Positions 20,821 through 31,682 of a DNA stretch of 64,000 nucleotides are shown here, piece after piece. Below the pieces are notes generated by a model, which made no database searches, had not been told where the DNA came from, and was given only the letters and a program-made list of their open reading frames with translations. The first letter of the stretch is position 1, and the number at the start of each line of letters is the position of its first letter. This DNA is from Diploptera punctata (taxonomy: Eukaryota > Arthropoda > Insecta > Blattodea > Blaberidae): NCBI GenBank assembly GCA_030220185.1, contig JASPKZ010000423.1:1567501-1631500 (forward strand), read 5' to 3'. The translations under genes were made by a program, and so were the position numbers.

Positions 20821-21150
20821 AAATGGAGAAGACTGCATAACAGTGAGCTACATAATTTTAATGGAAAGCAGATATAATAAGATAAATTTGGTCTCATAAC
20901 CTCCGATGACAAGGTATGGTACATGAGTGGGAGATGAAAATGGGAAATAGAAACTCATTGTAGGAGAATCCAGAGGGTAACTGTTAATATGTAGGCCAAG
21001 AATGAGGTGGAATAATACATTTAGCCATGATTTGAGGGAGGTAAATTATATAGAGGATGATTGGAAAACATTAACTCTGGAAATTGATGTATGGAGAGTT
21101 TATGTCCGTGCGGCCATGAACCTCGGGTACTAGTGATTAAGTAAGTTAAA
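20821..21150 (+). mobile_element. LINE-A, copy 7, 3' part
   Basis: Continuation of the interrupted copy through the MRWNNTFSHDLREVNYIEDD-like segment (kept under 20 residues in frame) to the conserved 3' terminus and a short TAAGTAAG end. Confidence 0.8.
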
Positions 21151-21181
21151 ATAATAATGTTATGTTTATTATATTTTAATG

Positions 21182-21315
21182 TGTCCACCGCTGCGGTCTC
21201 TAGGTAGCGTGCTGCCTTGTCACGCAGCGGGCCCGAGTTCGATTCCCGGTCGGGACAGGCTCCTGGGTGAGGATTTTTCGGGGTTTTTCTTCACCTGTAA
21301 GACAAATGTCAGGAA
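21182..21315 (+). mobile_element. SINE-1, 5' part of an interrupted copy
   Basis: tRNA-like head with B box GAGTTCGATTCCC near 21235, then the GGGTGAGGATTTTTCGGGG body, ending at the 12-bp AAATGTCAGGAA (21304-21315) that is repeated at 21805-21816. Confidence 0.85.
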
Positions 21316-21351
21316 TAATATTATAATGAAATTGTGAAAAGGAAAATTAAT

Positions 21352-21425
21352 GTCTGAACTAGGAATCGAACCGTGGACCTCTAGTTCTACAGACTAGTGT
21401 GCAGCCCACTATACAATTCCAGACC
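21352..21425 (-). tRNA. tRNA-like module T3 (repeat-borne)
   Basis: Minus strand, 74 bases: acceptor GTCTGGA/TTCAGAC, anticodon arm CTAGT/ACTAG around CTGTAGA (GTA in the anticodon position), T arm with GGTTCGATTCC, a T-rich tail just downstream. The D arm is poorly paired. Confidence 0.4.
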
Positions 21426-21638
21426 TGGCACAAACGTTAACAGTTCTTTCCACATATACAAATATATCATTCTCGCTTCGTCCGTTGTCAGGTAGGTGTC
21501 ACTGCTATCGCTAACGGCCGGCTTCGTTTAGAAGTATCTATATTTGAGAATTTTACACCACAACTTTTATAAGCAGTAAACGACGAAGCGAGAATTATAC
21601 ATTTGTATATGTGGAAAGAATTGTTAATGTTTGTGTCA

Positions 21639-21712
21639 GGTCTGGAATGGTGTAGTGGGCTGCACACTAGTCTGGAGAACTAGAGGTCCACGGTTCGATT
21701 TCTGGTTCAGAC
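21639..21712 (+). tRNA. tRNA-like module T4 (repeat-borne)
   Basis: Plus-strand partner of T3: the same acceptor, and anticodon arm CTAGT/ACTAG around CTGGAGA (GGA in the anticodon position). The T arm is weaker and TTTTT follows 5 bases after the acceptor. A normal 5-7-5 anticodon arm makes it more tRNA-like than T2, but it is part of a mobile palindrome. Confidence 0.4.
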
Positions 21713-21816
21713 ATAAATTTTTCTTTTCACAATATCATTATAATATTATAATATACCCCATTATTGGAACTGTGTTAAAATAACAGTATTGGAAAATGTT
21801 AATAAAATGTCAGGAA

Positions 21817-22000
21817 GCCTAGGGCCCAACGGTCCCCAAATTATTCGGCCATCACCATCATCATCCTTCACCGGTGTGGAAAGCAAAGGGAAGCTATCAC
21901 ACCTATAATTCCCTAGTAAAGCTGCAAAACATAGCATGAAAATGTTATGATTGCAGTGAAAGACCTGTCCTCGGGCAGAGTTACTACGGATAGATGGATA
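21817..22000 (+). mobile_element. SINE-1, 3' part of the interrupted copy
   Basis: Resumes exactly where the 5' part stopped (GCCTAGGGCCCAACGGTCCC) and runs to the family end GGGCAGAGTTACTACGGAT with a short GGAT-like repeat. Confidence 0.85.
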
Positions 22001-22329
22001 GATATTTTAACGTAACATATCTTTATTCTGGTTGAGTAGAAGAGATTACCACATGTCTAAACTCCACTAGACTTAAAATATTCCATTCCATAAAGAAATT
22101 TAACGTTTCTTCACCTAATAGGTACTTTCTTGAGCCACGTGCCATCCTGCCTTACAGTGACACGATCTGTCGGGAGAGAGATTTTAACTGTGGATCATAT
22201 ACAAAAGGACATGGAGGACCTACCCGAATGAGTGATCAGCTCAATATCGGGGCCTCCTCCGAGTAACCACATCATTTACACAGACATTTATATTAATCAT
22301 GGGGAATATGTTAATGATAATTATGATGG

Positions 22330-22490
22330 CCAGATGATGTTCGGGAACTGTTTGGGTCCTACAGTTTCCTGATAATTTTCTTAAAGGTGAAGAAAAAGTC
22401 TAAAAATCATCCAGGAAATTTGTCCCTACCAGAGATCGATACCGGGACCGCTATGTACGAAGCGGCGACGCTACCTCGACACCAAATGTC
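22330..22490 (-). mobile_element. SINE-1, diverged head fragment
   Basis: Minus-strand SINE-1 head (GAGGTAGCG-like A box, GATCGATACC giving a B-box complement) and proximal body with CCCAGGAA/CACCTTTAAGA. The 22001-22330 stretch before it shows only a GACATGGAGGACC repeat-like phrase. Confidence 0.65.
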
Positions 22491-22544
22491 AGTCTGAAAA
22501 TCTGAAGACTAAATATATTGCTATATTATTAATTCGAAATTAAT

Positions 22545-23412
22545 TTGTTAAGAGAATAACAAGTCGATGGTATTAATAAGCTGTTAGTTTATGCTGATGA
22601 TGTAGTACTATTGGCCGATAGCGAGGAGATACTAAAGGACAACACGCACACACTATTGAGTAACACTAAGATATTGGGACTGGAAGTAAATATAAATAAA
22701 ACTATTTTTTTTTCACACATAGAAATACATTATATAATGGATATTGACACCTAATGAAAAATGAGGAAAATTTTGCGGAAGTGGCTGAATTCAAATACTA
22801 GGAACAATAATCACAAATACGAATGAGATGCACAATGAAATTAAAAATATGCTCAACTCTGGAAGTGCGTGCTATTATGCATTACAGGGACTCTTGACGT
22901 CCCAAATCCTTTCAAAAAACGTTAAACTGAAAATATATAAAATTGTTATTCTACCAGTTATATTATATGGATGCGAAACATGGATTCTTACCTTAAGGGA
23001 CGAAAGAAGATTACGAGTATTTGAGAATAAAGTTATTAGAAAATTTTGTTGACCGACAAGAGATTAAACAGACAGGTGAATGGAGAAGACTTCATAATAG
23101 TGAACTACGTAATCTTTATTGGAAGCCAGATATAATAAGAACAGTTAAGTCTCACAGACTGCGATGGACAGAACATATGGTACGAATGGGGAATGAAAGG
23201 CGTACATGGAAGCTTCGCAGGAAAACCAGAGGGAAAACGCCCGGTTGGTAGACCAATAATGAGATGGGAGAGTAATATTAACCATGATTTGAAGGAAGTA
23301 GATTATACAGGGAATGATTGGAAAACATTAGGTCAGGATACGTATATATGGAGTGCTTATGTCCGCGCGGCCATGAACCTGTGGGTTCGATAGTGCCAGT
23401 GAGTTAGTTAGA
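22545..23412 (+). pseudogene. LINE-A, copy 8, with RT catalytic motif
   Basis: Plus-strand LINE-A from just before the catalytic motif (LVYADDVVLLADS around 22587-22622) through NINKT, the EVAEFKY block, KMLNSGSACYYALQGLL, VILYGCETWILTLRDERR, RLRWTEHMVRMGNERR, KRPVGRPIMRWESN and the conserved 3' terminus at ~23375-23412. Frames change near 22705, 22797, 23048 and 23205. The 5' two-thirds (endonuclease, RT fingers) are absent. Confidence 0.85.
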
Positions 23413-23449
23413 GCATGCTAATTATAGCTTAATGCGTATAGGCTATATA

Positions 23450-23688
23450 AAGAGTTTTAAATAATTTATTTAAACTTTTGACTCCATTAAACTCTCTACG
23501 AACATTGATAAAAAATACAACTGTTTTAAAGCTATTTAGACAGATGCCTGGAAGCAATTCAAATCGAATGCAACACCCATGGTGAAGCAGAGTAGTTTTA
23601 AATGTACATTTAATAATACAGAATGATTCCCTACTGCATTCAATTTCAAAAGTATTTTTCATTCATCCAGGAGAACTAAAACTAACTG
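23450..23688 (+). repeat. Interspersed repeat R3, copy 2
   Basis: Partner of 17395-17625, about 85-90% alike by eye. It sits between two opposed LINE-A copies. No coding potential or terminal repeats are visible. Confidence 0.7.
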
Positions 23689-24375
23689 ACTCACTGACAC
23701 TATCGTACCCGTAGATTCATACCCGCGCGGACATAAGTTCTGCATACATCCCTATCCAGAACCAATATTTTCCAATCATTCCCTGTATAATCAACTTCCC
23801 TCAAATCATAGTTGATGTTTATTCCCCCCAACTCATTTTCGGCTACATATTGGTTTACCTAAAAGACATTCCCAAGCTACATGCAGTCTACGAGACTTAA
23901 CTCTTCTTATTATATCTGGATTCTTGTACATATCATGTAGCTCACTATTATGTAGTTTTCTCCATTCATCTGTGAAATTATCTCTTTTCGGCCCAATAAT
24001 TTTCCTAAGAACTCTGTTCTCAAATACTCGTAATATTTCCTCTCTCTTAATATAAGAGTCCATGTTTCGCATCCATATAATATAACTGGGAGAATAACAG
24101 TTTTATATATTTTCAGTTTAACGTTTTTGTGAAAGGAGTTGGGGCGACAAGAGTCCCTGTGATGCATAATAGCATGCATTTCCCGGATTGAGGCTATGTT
24201 TTATTTATTTGTGCATCTCGTTCCTAACTGTAATTATTTTTCCTGGAAATTTGAATTCAGTCACTTCTTCAAAATGTCCCTCATTTGTCATTAGTAGTTC
24301 ATTTCCATTATGTAATGCATTTCTAAATGTGAACAAATATTTAGTCTTATTAATGTTTACTTCCACATAAAATGT
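23684..24375 (-). pseudogene. LINE-A, copy 9
   Basis: Minus-strand LINE-A: KYLFTF.NALHNGNELL-like region, HRDSCRPNSFHKNVKLKIYK, VILYGCETWTLILRE, FENRVLRKIIGPKRD, then a shortened polar tail and the 3' terminus at 23690-23730. The WKLLVGKPEG segment is collapsed by a deletion near 23860. No catalytic motif remains. Confidence 0.8.
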
Positions 24376-24460
24376 AATTATTCAGGAAAGACATTCGCTC
24401 CCCTAAACAATTCACAGCCCAATGTTATTTAGAAACTAATCGAGTAATAATTATTTTCAA

Positions 24461-25095
24461 AAGTAATGTCACCAGTGATTTCCAAATCATCGATAAATTC
24501 ATGAGTGAATTTATCTAGAGGATTTGGAAATCAAGAGTGGCATTTGTTAGGACTATTTTAACGAATTAAGTTTAGCTGTTTACTCAAAAATTATTATTTA
24601 AATATAGTTATAGTTGTTTTAAGATATTTATATATTTCATGTAAACGGCGATGTTTGAAAACAAATTATAAATGTGAGATTATGTATATTCACTGCAACT
24701 TGATCATATTATTTTTTACCAAAGAGGATTTCAATATTGTAAGAATACACACTAGTAGAGAAATAATGAAACGCATCAAACTATATATTATAATCAACAT
24801 TATAGGTTATTCATGTATTTTTTAGTAAACATCTTAGTGCAATCATGGAATATGTTAATTATCTGTTATATTCAATGTATTTGTTGGAGAAAAATAATGC
24901 TCTGAGCTGTTCAGAATATTAAAAGAGAGGAGATTTCTGTATCACAAAAGCAGGAGTGATAAAGAAAAATCGATAAAGAGGTGAGATGAAACACGACGGT
25001 CATTGGTTGTAAAACAAAATTCATTGAAACGTGATTGGTCATTGACTACCATTTGGGGCATGAATTAAATAGTCTTTGTAAATAACTTTTGAACA
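24461..25095 (+). repeat. Hairpin-headed repeat HP-1, copy 1
   Basis: Starts with a 78-base hairpin (24466-24543) whose arms are ATGTCACCAGTGATTTCCAA and its imperfect complement ending GTGGCAT. It continues with TTAGGACTATTT, TGTAAACGGCGATGTTTGAAA and ends near TTTGGGGCATGAATTAAATAG. Other copies: 32413-32735 and 45068-45515. Non-coding, family unknown. Confidence 0.75.
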
Positions 25096-25640
25096 TGTGT
25101 CCTTCTTATATTAAACACAGTCATAATATTAATTGTTCAAAGTTTTAAATCCGTTATATATCTTTGCGAAAGCTACTTATGCAATGTAATATTTTTTATA
25201 AAAGCATAACAAGGATAGAAGTGCCTGGACTTGGCTCCTCTAGAATTCTTATTGAGGAAAAGGGTTGGGGGTCACGTGACTGGCACAATTATTGTGTGTG
25301 TGAGATTCGTGACCGACTGTGATATCACGTTGGTCACGCCCCTCTGACAACTTGTTCAAAGGAATTAGGGTTTGAAACATAAAGGAAAGTAGTAGCAGAG
25401 ACACCTAGCTTAGTACAAATAAAACCAGCGCATTATGTCTCTTGTTCAAGTCTGTGTGATAAGGAATCCCCTTTATATTCGTCCTCAGATTTCATTCACA
25501 CGTTTACTTAAGTCTACAAGATTTAGATACCGGTATTCATTTTGTTTAATCGTCTTATTGAAACAACGGACTATGAATTAAATTCCTCTGAAATTGTATT
25601 AAGTTTATAATATAAATAAAATTAAATATAAGTTCACACA
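25096..25640. other. Unassigned DNA
   Basis: No coding frame or repeat partner in the window. A short imperfect palindrome (GTGACCGAC...GTTGGTCAC) lies at 25309-25338. Confidence 0.4.
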
Positions 25641-25690
25641 TATTAATGTTATATATAAAAATTCGGCCAGCTTGCGTTTGTGATTTATAT

Positions 25691-26196
25691 GGGGTGGATT
25701 TCTATGATATAAAAATGGAAAATATGCATGCATTTATGACCTAAGAAAAGGTTCAAATATGACCTAAAAAAGGCAAAAATAAGACCTTATAATTGAATGA
25801 ATTTTTTTACCCATACTATATTGATTGTTCATTTATATACATTTTCAATTGTATCATAAGAAAAAGGAAATCTTCCTGTCCAGCGCAAACGTTTGTTACC
25901 TGTTAACAGATATCTTCGAAACAAGTGTATTGTGAAACTGACAATTTTTATACACACACAATGTTGGTTATTTCCAATCGCTCGATGACTAGGCTATTAA
26001 AAAAATGACCAAAATATGACTTTATCATAGAAATAAGCAGAAGTATGATCAAAGATCTGAGAAAGTGAGAAATATGACTTTTAAGACCCAATAAAAAACA
26101 CTTAATAATAAGGCATATATAAATGTTTTTACTTACTTGAAGCTTAGAATATAGGCTTTGGTAAAAATATGACATGTCATAGGAATCCACCCTTTA
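25691..26196. mobile_element. TIR element flanked by 11-bp direct repeats
   Basis: Ends are GGGTGGATTTCTATGATAT on the left and the complement of GGGTGGATTCCTATGACAT on the right. GTGATTTATAT stands at 25680-25690 and 26197-26207. The right side has four extra bases (TTTA) outside the inverted repeat. The interior repeats AATATGACC-type phrases and codes for nothing. It interrupts Helitron-like DNA. 11 bp is long for a cut-and-paste duplication, so the boundary may be slightly off. Confidence 0.6.
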
Positions 26197-26447
26197 GTGA
26201 TTTATATACTTCTATATAGCTAAATAGCTCTTCATGAAAATTTGTACATACTGATTTTCAGCTTCAGCGAGTGTTTAGCGGCTATCTGTCATGCTCTAAA
26301 GTCTGAACGCATAAAGCGTAGGAGTTCACCTAAAACGAAAATTTAAAAATCGCTCTAGCTATCGCTATTTTCGATAATTCTCAACGAAACTCTGTTTATC
26401 CTTCTTCTTCATTCCTATAGGCATATACTGCTTATTTACACGTATTA
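26197..26447 (+). mobile_element. Helitron-like DNA, left of the tandem array
   Basis: Carries phrases shared with the Helitron at 37495-38403 and the fragments at 10051-11261: GTAGGAGTTCACCTAAAACG, AAAATTTAAAAATCGCTCTAG, CTCAACGAAACTC. The array begins directly after it, and a Helitron-type 3' end is found at 32360, so the array probably arose within or invaded such an element. Confidence 0.5.
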
Positions 26448-29400
26448 TGTAATTGATAATTAGCCTACATCTCCGGCTATCATCTGCGTGTTTCTCCGAG
26501 TTTTAGAGTTACAACTCAGGTGTAATTGATAATTAGCCTACATCTCCGGCTATCATCTGTGTGTTTCTCCGAGTTTTAGAATTACAACTCAGGTGTAATT
26601 GATAATTAGCCTACATCTCCGGCTATCATCTGTGTGTTTCTCCGAGTTTTTAGAATAATTACAACTCAGGTGTAATTGATAATTAGCCTACATCTCCGGC
26701 TATCATCTGTGTGTTTCTCCGAGTTTTAGAATTACAACTCAGGTGTAATTGATAATTAGCCTACATCTCCGGCTATCATCTGTGTGTTTCTCCGAGTTTT
26801 AGAATTACAACTCAGGTGTAATTGATAATTAGCCTACATCTCCGGCTATCATCTGCGTGTTTCTCCGAGTTTTAGAATTACAACTCAGGTGTAATTGATA
26901 ATTAGCCTACATCTCCGGCTATCATCTGTGTGTTTCTCCGAGTTTTAGAATTACAACTCAGGTGTAATTGATAATTAGCCTACATCTCCGGCTATCATCT
27001 GTGTGTTTCTCCGAGTTTTAGAATTACAACTCAGGTGTAATTGATAATTAGCCTACATCTCCGGCTATCATCTGTGTGTTTCTCCGAGTTTTAGAATTAC
27101 AACTCAGGTGTGTAATTGATAATTAGCCTACATCTCCGGCTATCATCTGTGTGTTTCTCCGAGTTTTAGAATTACAACTCAGGTGTAATTGATAATTAGC
27201 CTACATCTCCGGCTATCATCTGCGTGTTTCTCCGAGTTTTAGAATTACAACTCAGGTGTAATTGATAATTAGCCTACATCTCCGGCTATCATCTGCGTGT
27301 TTTCTCCGTGTTTTAGAATTACAACTCAGGTGTAATTGATAATTAGCCTACATCTCCGGCTATCATCTGTGTGTTTCTCCGAGTTTTAGAATTACAACTC
27401 AGGTGTAATTGATAATTAGCCTACATCTCCGGCTATCATCTGTGTGTTTCTCCGAGTTTTAGAATTACAACTCAGGTGTAATTGATAATTAGCCTACATC
27501 TCCGGCTATCATCTGTGTGTTTTCTCCGAGTTTTAGAATTACAACTCAGGTGTAATTGATAATTAGCCTACATCTCCGGCTATCATCTGCGTGTTTCTCC
27601 GAGTTTTAGAATTACAACTCAGGTGTAATTGATAATTAGCCTACATCTCCGGCTATCATCTGCGTGTTTCTCCGAGTTTTAGAATTACAACTCAGGTGTA
27701 ATTGATAATTAGCCTACATCTCCGGCTATCATCTGCGTGTTTCTCCGAGTTTTAGAATTACAACTCAGGTGTAATTGATAATTAGCCTACATCTCCGGCT
27801 ATCATCTGCGTGTTTTCTCCGAGTTTTAGAATTACAACTCAGGTGTAATTGATAATTAGCCTACATCTCCGGCTATCATCTGTGTGTTTTCTCCGAGTTT
27901 TAGAATTACAACTCAGGTGTAATTGATAATTAGCCTACATCTCCGGCTATCATCTGCGTGTTTCTCCGAGTTTTAGAATTACAACTCAGGTGTAATTGAT
28001 AATTAGCCTACATCTCCGGCTATCATCTGTGTGTTTCTCCGAGTTTTAGAATTACAACTCAGGTGTAATTGATAATTAGCCTACATCTCCGGCTATCATC
28101 TGTGTGTTTCTCCGAGTTTTAGAATTACAACTCAGGTGTAATTGATAATTAGCCTACATCTCCGGTCCGGCTATCATCTGTGTGTTTCTCCGAGTTTTAG
28201 AATTACAACTCAGGTGTAATTGATAATTAGCCTACATCTCCGGCTATCATCTGTGTGTTTCTCTCCGAGTTTTAGAATTACAACTCAGGTGTAATTGATA
28301 ATTAGCCTACATCTCCGGCTATCATCTGTGTGTTTCTCCGAGTTTTAGAATTACAACTCAGGTGTAATTGATAATTAGCCTACATCTCCGGCTATCATCT
28401 GTGTGTGTTTCTCCCGAGTTTTAGAATTACAACTCAGGTGTAATTGATAATTAGCCTACATCTCCGGCTATCATCTGCGTGTTTCTCCGAGTTTTAGAAT
28501 TACAACTCAGGTGTAATTGATAATTAGCCTACATCTCCGGCTATCATCTGTGGTGTTTCTCCGAGTTTTAGAATTACAACTCAGGTGTAATTGATAATTA
28601 GCCTACATCTCCGGCTATCATCTGCGTGTTTCTCCGAGTTTTAGAATTACAACTCAGGTGTAATTGATAATTAGCCTACATCTCCGGCTATCATCTGTGT
28701 GTTTCTCCGAGTTTTAGAATTACAACTCAGGTGTGTAATTGATAATTAGCCTACATCTCCGGCTATCATCTGTGTGTTTCTCCGAGTTTTAGAATTACAA
28801 CTCAGGTGTAATTGATAATTAGCCTACATCTCCGGCTATCATCTGCGTGTTTCTCCGTAGTTTTAGAATTACAACTCAGGTGTAATTGATAATTAGCCTA
28901 CATCTCCGGCTATCATCTGCGTGTTTCTCCGTGTTTTAGAATTACAACTCAGGTGTAATTGATAATTAGCCTACATCTCCGGCTATCATCTGTGTGTTTC
29001 TCCGAGTTTTAGAATTACAACTCAGGGTGTAATTGATAATTAGCCTACATCTCCGGTCCGGCTATCATCTGTGTGTTTCTCCGAGTTTTAGAATTACAAC
29101 TCAGGTGTAATTGATAATTAGCCTACATCTCCGGCTATCATCTGTGTGTTTTCTCCGAGTTTTAGAATTACAACTCAGGTGTAATTGATAATTAGCCTAC
29201 ATCTCCGGCTATCATCTGTGTGTTTTCTCCGAGTTTTAGAATTACAACTCAGGTGTAATTGATAATTAGCCTACATCTCCGGCTATCATCTGTGTGTTTT
29301 CTCCGAGTTTTTCAGAATTACAACTCAGGTGTAATTGATAATTAGCCTACATCTCCGGCTATCATCTGTGTGTTTCTCCGAGTTTTAGAATTACAACTCA

Positions 29401-31067
29401 GGTGTAATTGATAATTAGCCTACATCTCCGGCTATCATCTGCGTGTGTTTCTCCGAGTTTTAGAATTACAACTCAGGTGTAATTGATAATTAGCCTACAT
29501 CTCCGGCTATCATCTGCGTGTTTCTCCGAGTTTTAGAATTACAACTCAGGTGTAATTGATAATTAGCCTACATCTCCGGCTATCATCTGCGTGTTCTCCG
29601 AGTTTTAGAATTACAACTCAGGTGTAATTGATAATTAGCCTACATCTCCGGCTATCATCTGCGTGTTTCTCCGAGTTTTAGAATTACAACTCAGGTGTAA
29701 TTGATAATTAGCCTACATCTCCGGCTATCATCTGTGTGTTTCTCTCCGAGTTTTAGAATTACAACTCAGGGTGTAATTGATAATTAGCCTACATCTCCGG
29801 CTATCATCTGCGTGTTTTCTCCGAGTTTTAGAATTACAACTCAGGTGTAATTGATAATTAGCCTACATCTCCGGCTATCATCTGTGTGTTTCTCCGAGTT
29901 TTAGAATTACAACTCAGGTGTAATTGATAATTAGCCTACATCTCCCGGCTATCATCTGTGTGTTTCTCCGAGTTTTAGAATTACAACTCAGGTGTAATTG
30001 ATAATTAGCCTACATCTCCGGTCCGGCTATCATCTGTGTGTTTCTTCTCCGAGTTTTAGAATTACAACTCAGGTGTAATTGATAATTAGCCTACATCTCC
30101 GGCTATCATCTGCTGTGTTTCTCCGAGTTTTAGAATTACAACTCAGGTGTAATTGATAATTAGCCTACATCTCCGGCTATCATCTGTGTGTTTAACCGAG
30201 TTTTAGAATTACAACTCAGGTGTAATTGATAATTAGCCTACATCTCCGGCTATCATCGTGCGTGTTTCTCCGAGTTTTAGAATTACAACTCAGGTGTAAT
30301 TGATAATTAGCCTACATCTCCGGCTATCATCTGCGTGTTTCTCCGAGTTTTAGAATTACAACTCAGGTGTAATTGATAATTAGCCTACATCTCCGGCTAT
30401 CATCTGTGTGTTTCTCCGAGTTTTAGAATTACAACTCAGGTGTAATTGATAATTAGCCTACATCTCCGGCTATCATCTGCGTGTTTCTCCGAGTTTTAGA
30501 ATTACAACTCAGGTGTAATTGATAATTAGCCTACATCTCCGGCTATCATCTGCGTGTTTCTCCGAGTTTTAGAATTACAACTCAGGTGTAATTGATAATT
30601 AGCCTACATCTCCGGCTATCATCTGCGTGTTTCTCCGAGTTTTAGAATTACAACTCAGGTGTATTGATAATTAGGGGGGGGGGGGGGGGGGGCCTACATC
30701 TCCGGCTATCAGCTGCGTGTTTTCTTCTCCGAGTTTTAGAATTACAACGCAGGTGTAACTTGACAGTGAGCCTACATCTCCTGCTATTCATCTGTGTGGG
30801 GTTTCTCCGAGTTTTAAGAATTAACAACTCAGGTGTAAATTATAATTAGCCTACAGCTCCGGCTATCATCGTGTGTGTTTCTCTCCTAGTTTTAGAATTA
30901 ACAACTCAGGGTTGTAATTGATAATTAAGCCTACATCTCCGGTCCGGCTATCATCTGTGTGTTTCTCCGAGTTTTAGAATTACAACTCAGGTGTAATTGA
31001 TAATGAGCCTACTCCTCCGGCTATCAATCTGTGTGTTTCTTCTCCAGTTTTAGAATTACATCTCAGG
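26448..31067 (+). repeat. 73-bp tandem repeat array, about 63 copies
   Basis: The first two units are exactly 73 bp (26448-26520, then from 26521). The array covers 4,620 bp. Each unit starts TGTAATTGATAATTAGCC, has CATCTCCGGCTATCATCTG and CTCCGAGTTTTAG, and ends AATTACAACTCAGG. A unit junction can form a hairpin AATTACA-(7)-TGTAATT. Copies are almost identical apart from a C/T choice after ATCTG, one-base changes in the TTTCTCC run, and occasional CCGGTCCGG or GTGTGT duplications. The last four or five units (from 30661) are much noisier. There are no spacers, so it is not a CRISPR array. Confidence 0.97.
30674..30692 (+). other. Run of 19 G inside one repeat unit
   Basis: A homopolymer of 19 G interrupts the TTAG/CCTAC junction of an otherwise ordinary unit and occurs in no other copy. 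It coincides with the start of the noisy end of the array, so an assembly or base-calling artefact is the simplest reading. Confidence 0.9.
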
Positions 31068-31329
31068 TGACTTGCTAGGCCGGTGTGACTTGAGTTGGGT
31101 TTGATTTTGGGATTTTCCTTTCCCTAGACAACTTGCCTTCCTAAGCTTGTGCCACCTCCAAATATATTTTTGATACTAGGAGCCCTAGAAGAGCTATCTT
31201 CGCTTCGACTGCCTCTTCTGCCCGTTGTTGATTGCTTCTCGCTTCCTCTAGCCTCTTAGTAGCATGTAGCTTTCTCTTACATCAATACTAATAAAATTCA
31301 TATCAAATTCCGTTGAGGTGAATGGTCAT
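31068..31329 (-). other. Non-repetitive stretch with coding-like minus frames
   Basis: GC-richer than its surroundings. Two overlapping minus-strand frames over about 31130-31280 look protein-like: one has KRLEEARSNQQRAEEAVEAK (coiled-coil-like), the other RSEDSSSRAPSIKNIFGGG, and each ends in a stop. Either could be a fragment of a host exon or of another element. I recognise no family. Confidence 0.3.
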
Positions 31330-31671
31330 TCATTCATAGTAATTCTGCCTGAAGGCAGGTCCTTCACTGCAATCATAGCATTTTCATGCTATGCTTGCAG
31401 CTTTACTAGGGAATTGTAGGTGTGGTAGCTTCCCGTTGCTTTCCACACCGGTGAGGGATGATGATGATGAGATGATAAGGTTGATGATAATGATGTAGGC
31501 CATATGATTTCGGGGACCGTTTGGGCCTTAAAGTTTTCCTGATATTTGTCTTACAGGCGAGGAAAAACCCCGATAAAAACCTCACCCAGAAAAACTGCCC
31601 CGACCGGGGATGGAACCCGGGCCCGCTGCGTGACAAGGCAGCACGCTACCTCGAGACCACAGCGGTGGACT
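31330..31671 (-). mobile_element. SINE-1, complete, with 12-bp target duplication
   Basis: 342 bp on the minus strand, flanked by GTGAATGGTCAT at 31318-31329 and 31672-31683. tRNA-derived head (B box GGTTCCATCCC near 31613), body with TTTTTCTGGGTGAGGTTTTTATC, a (CAT)n microsatellite and a 3' part with TAGCATGAAAATGCTATGAT, itself a hairpin, ending GGCAGAATTACTATG. Transcription by Pol III and movement by a LINE are inferred. Confidence 0.92.
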
Positions 31672-31682
31672 GTGAATGGTCA

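Larger units (their letters stand above)
21316..21804. mobile_element. Palindromic tRNA-like element inserted as one unit (12-bp target duplication)
   Basis: A 489-bp insert splits a SINE-1 copy and is bounded by an exact 12-bp direct repeat. Inside, two arms of ~150 bp diverge from a ~90-bp centre. Each arm has ATTCTCGCTTCGTC or its partner, an AAAGAA.TGTTAA block, a tRNA-like body and a TTTTCTTTTCAC tail. The right arm is ~70 bp longer at its outer end. Because the duplication encloses both arms, the pair was integrated in one event. Confidence 0.85.

Noticed and set aside
22590..22610. CTGATGA motif as a further hammerhead core (also near 39700)
   Set aside because: It is the codon string for the YADD catalytic motif of LINE-A (GCTGATGAT) and has no GAA or helices around it.
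30664..30849. 61-codon frame starting with a polyglycine run
   Set aside because: Created by the G19 run within the 73-bp array; not a gene.
26448..31067. CRISPR-like array of direct repeats
   Set aside because: Units are contiguous 73-bp copies with no unique spacers, in a eukaryotic repeat context.
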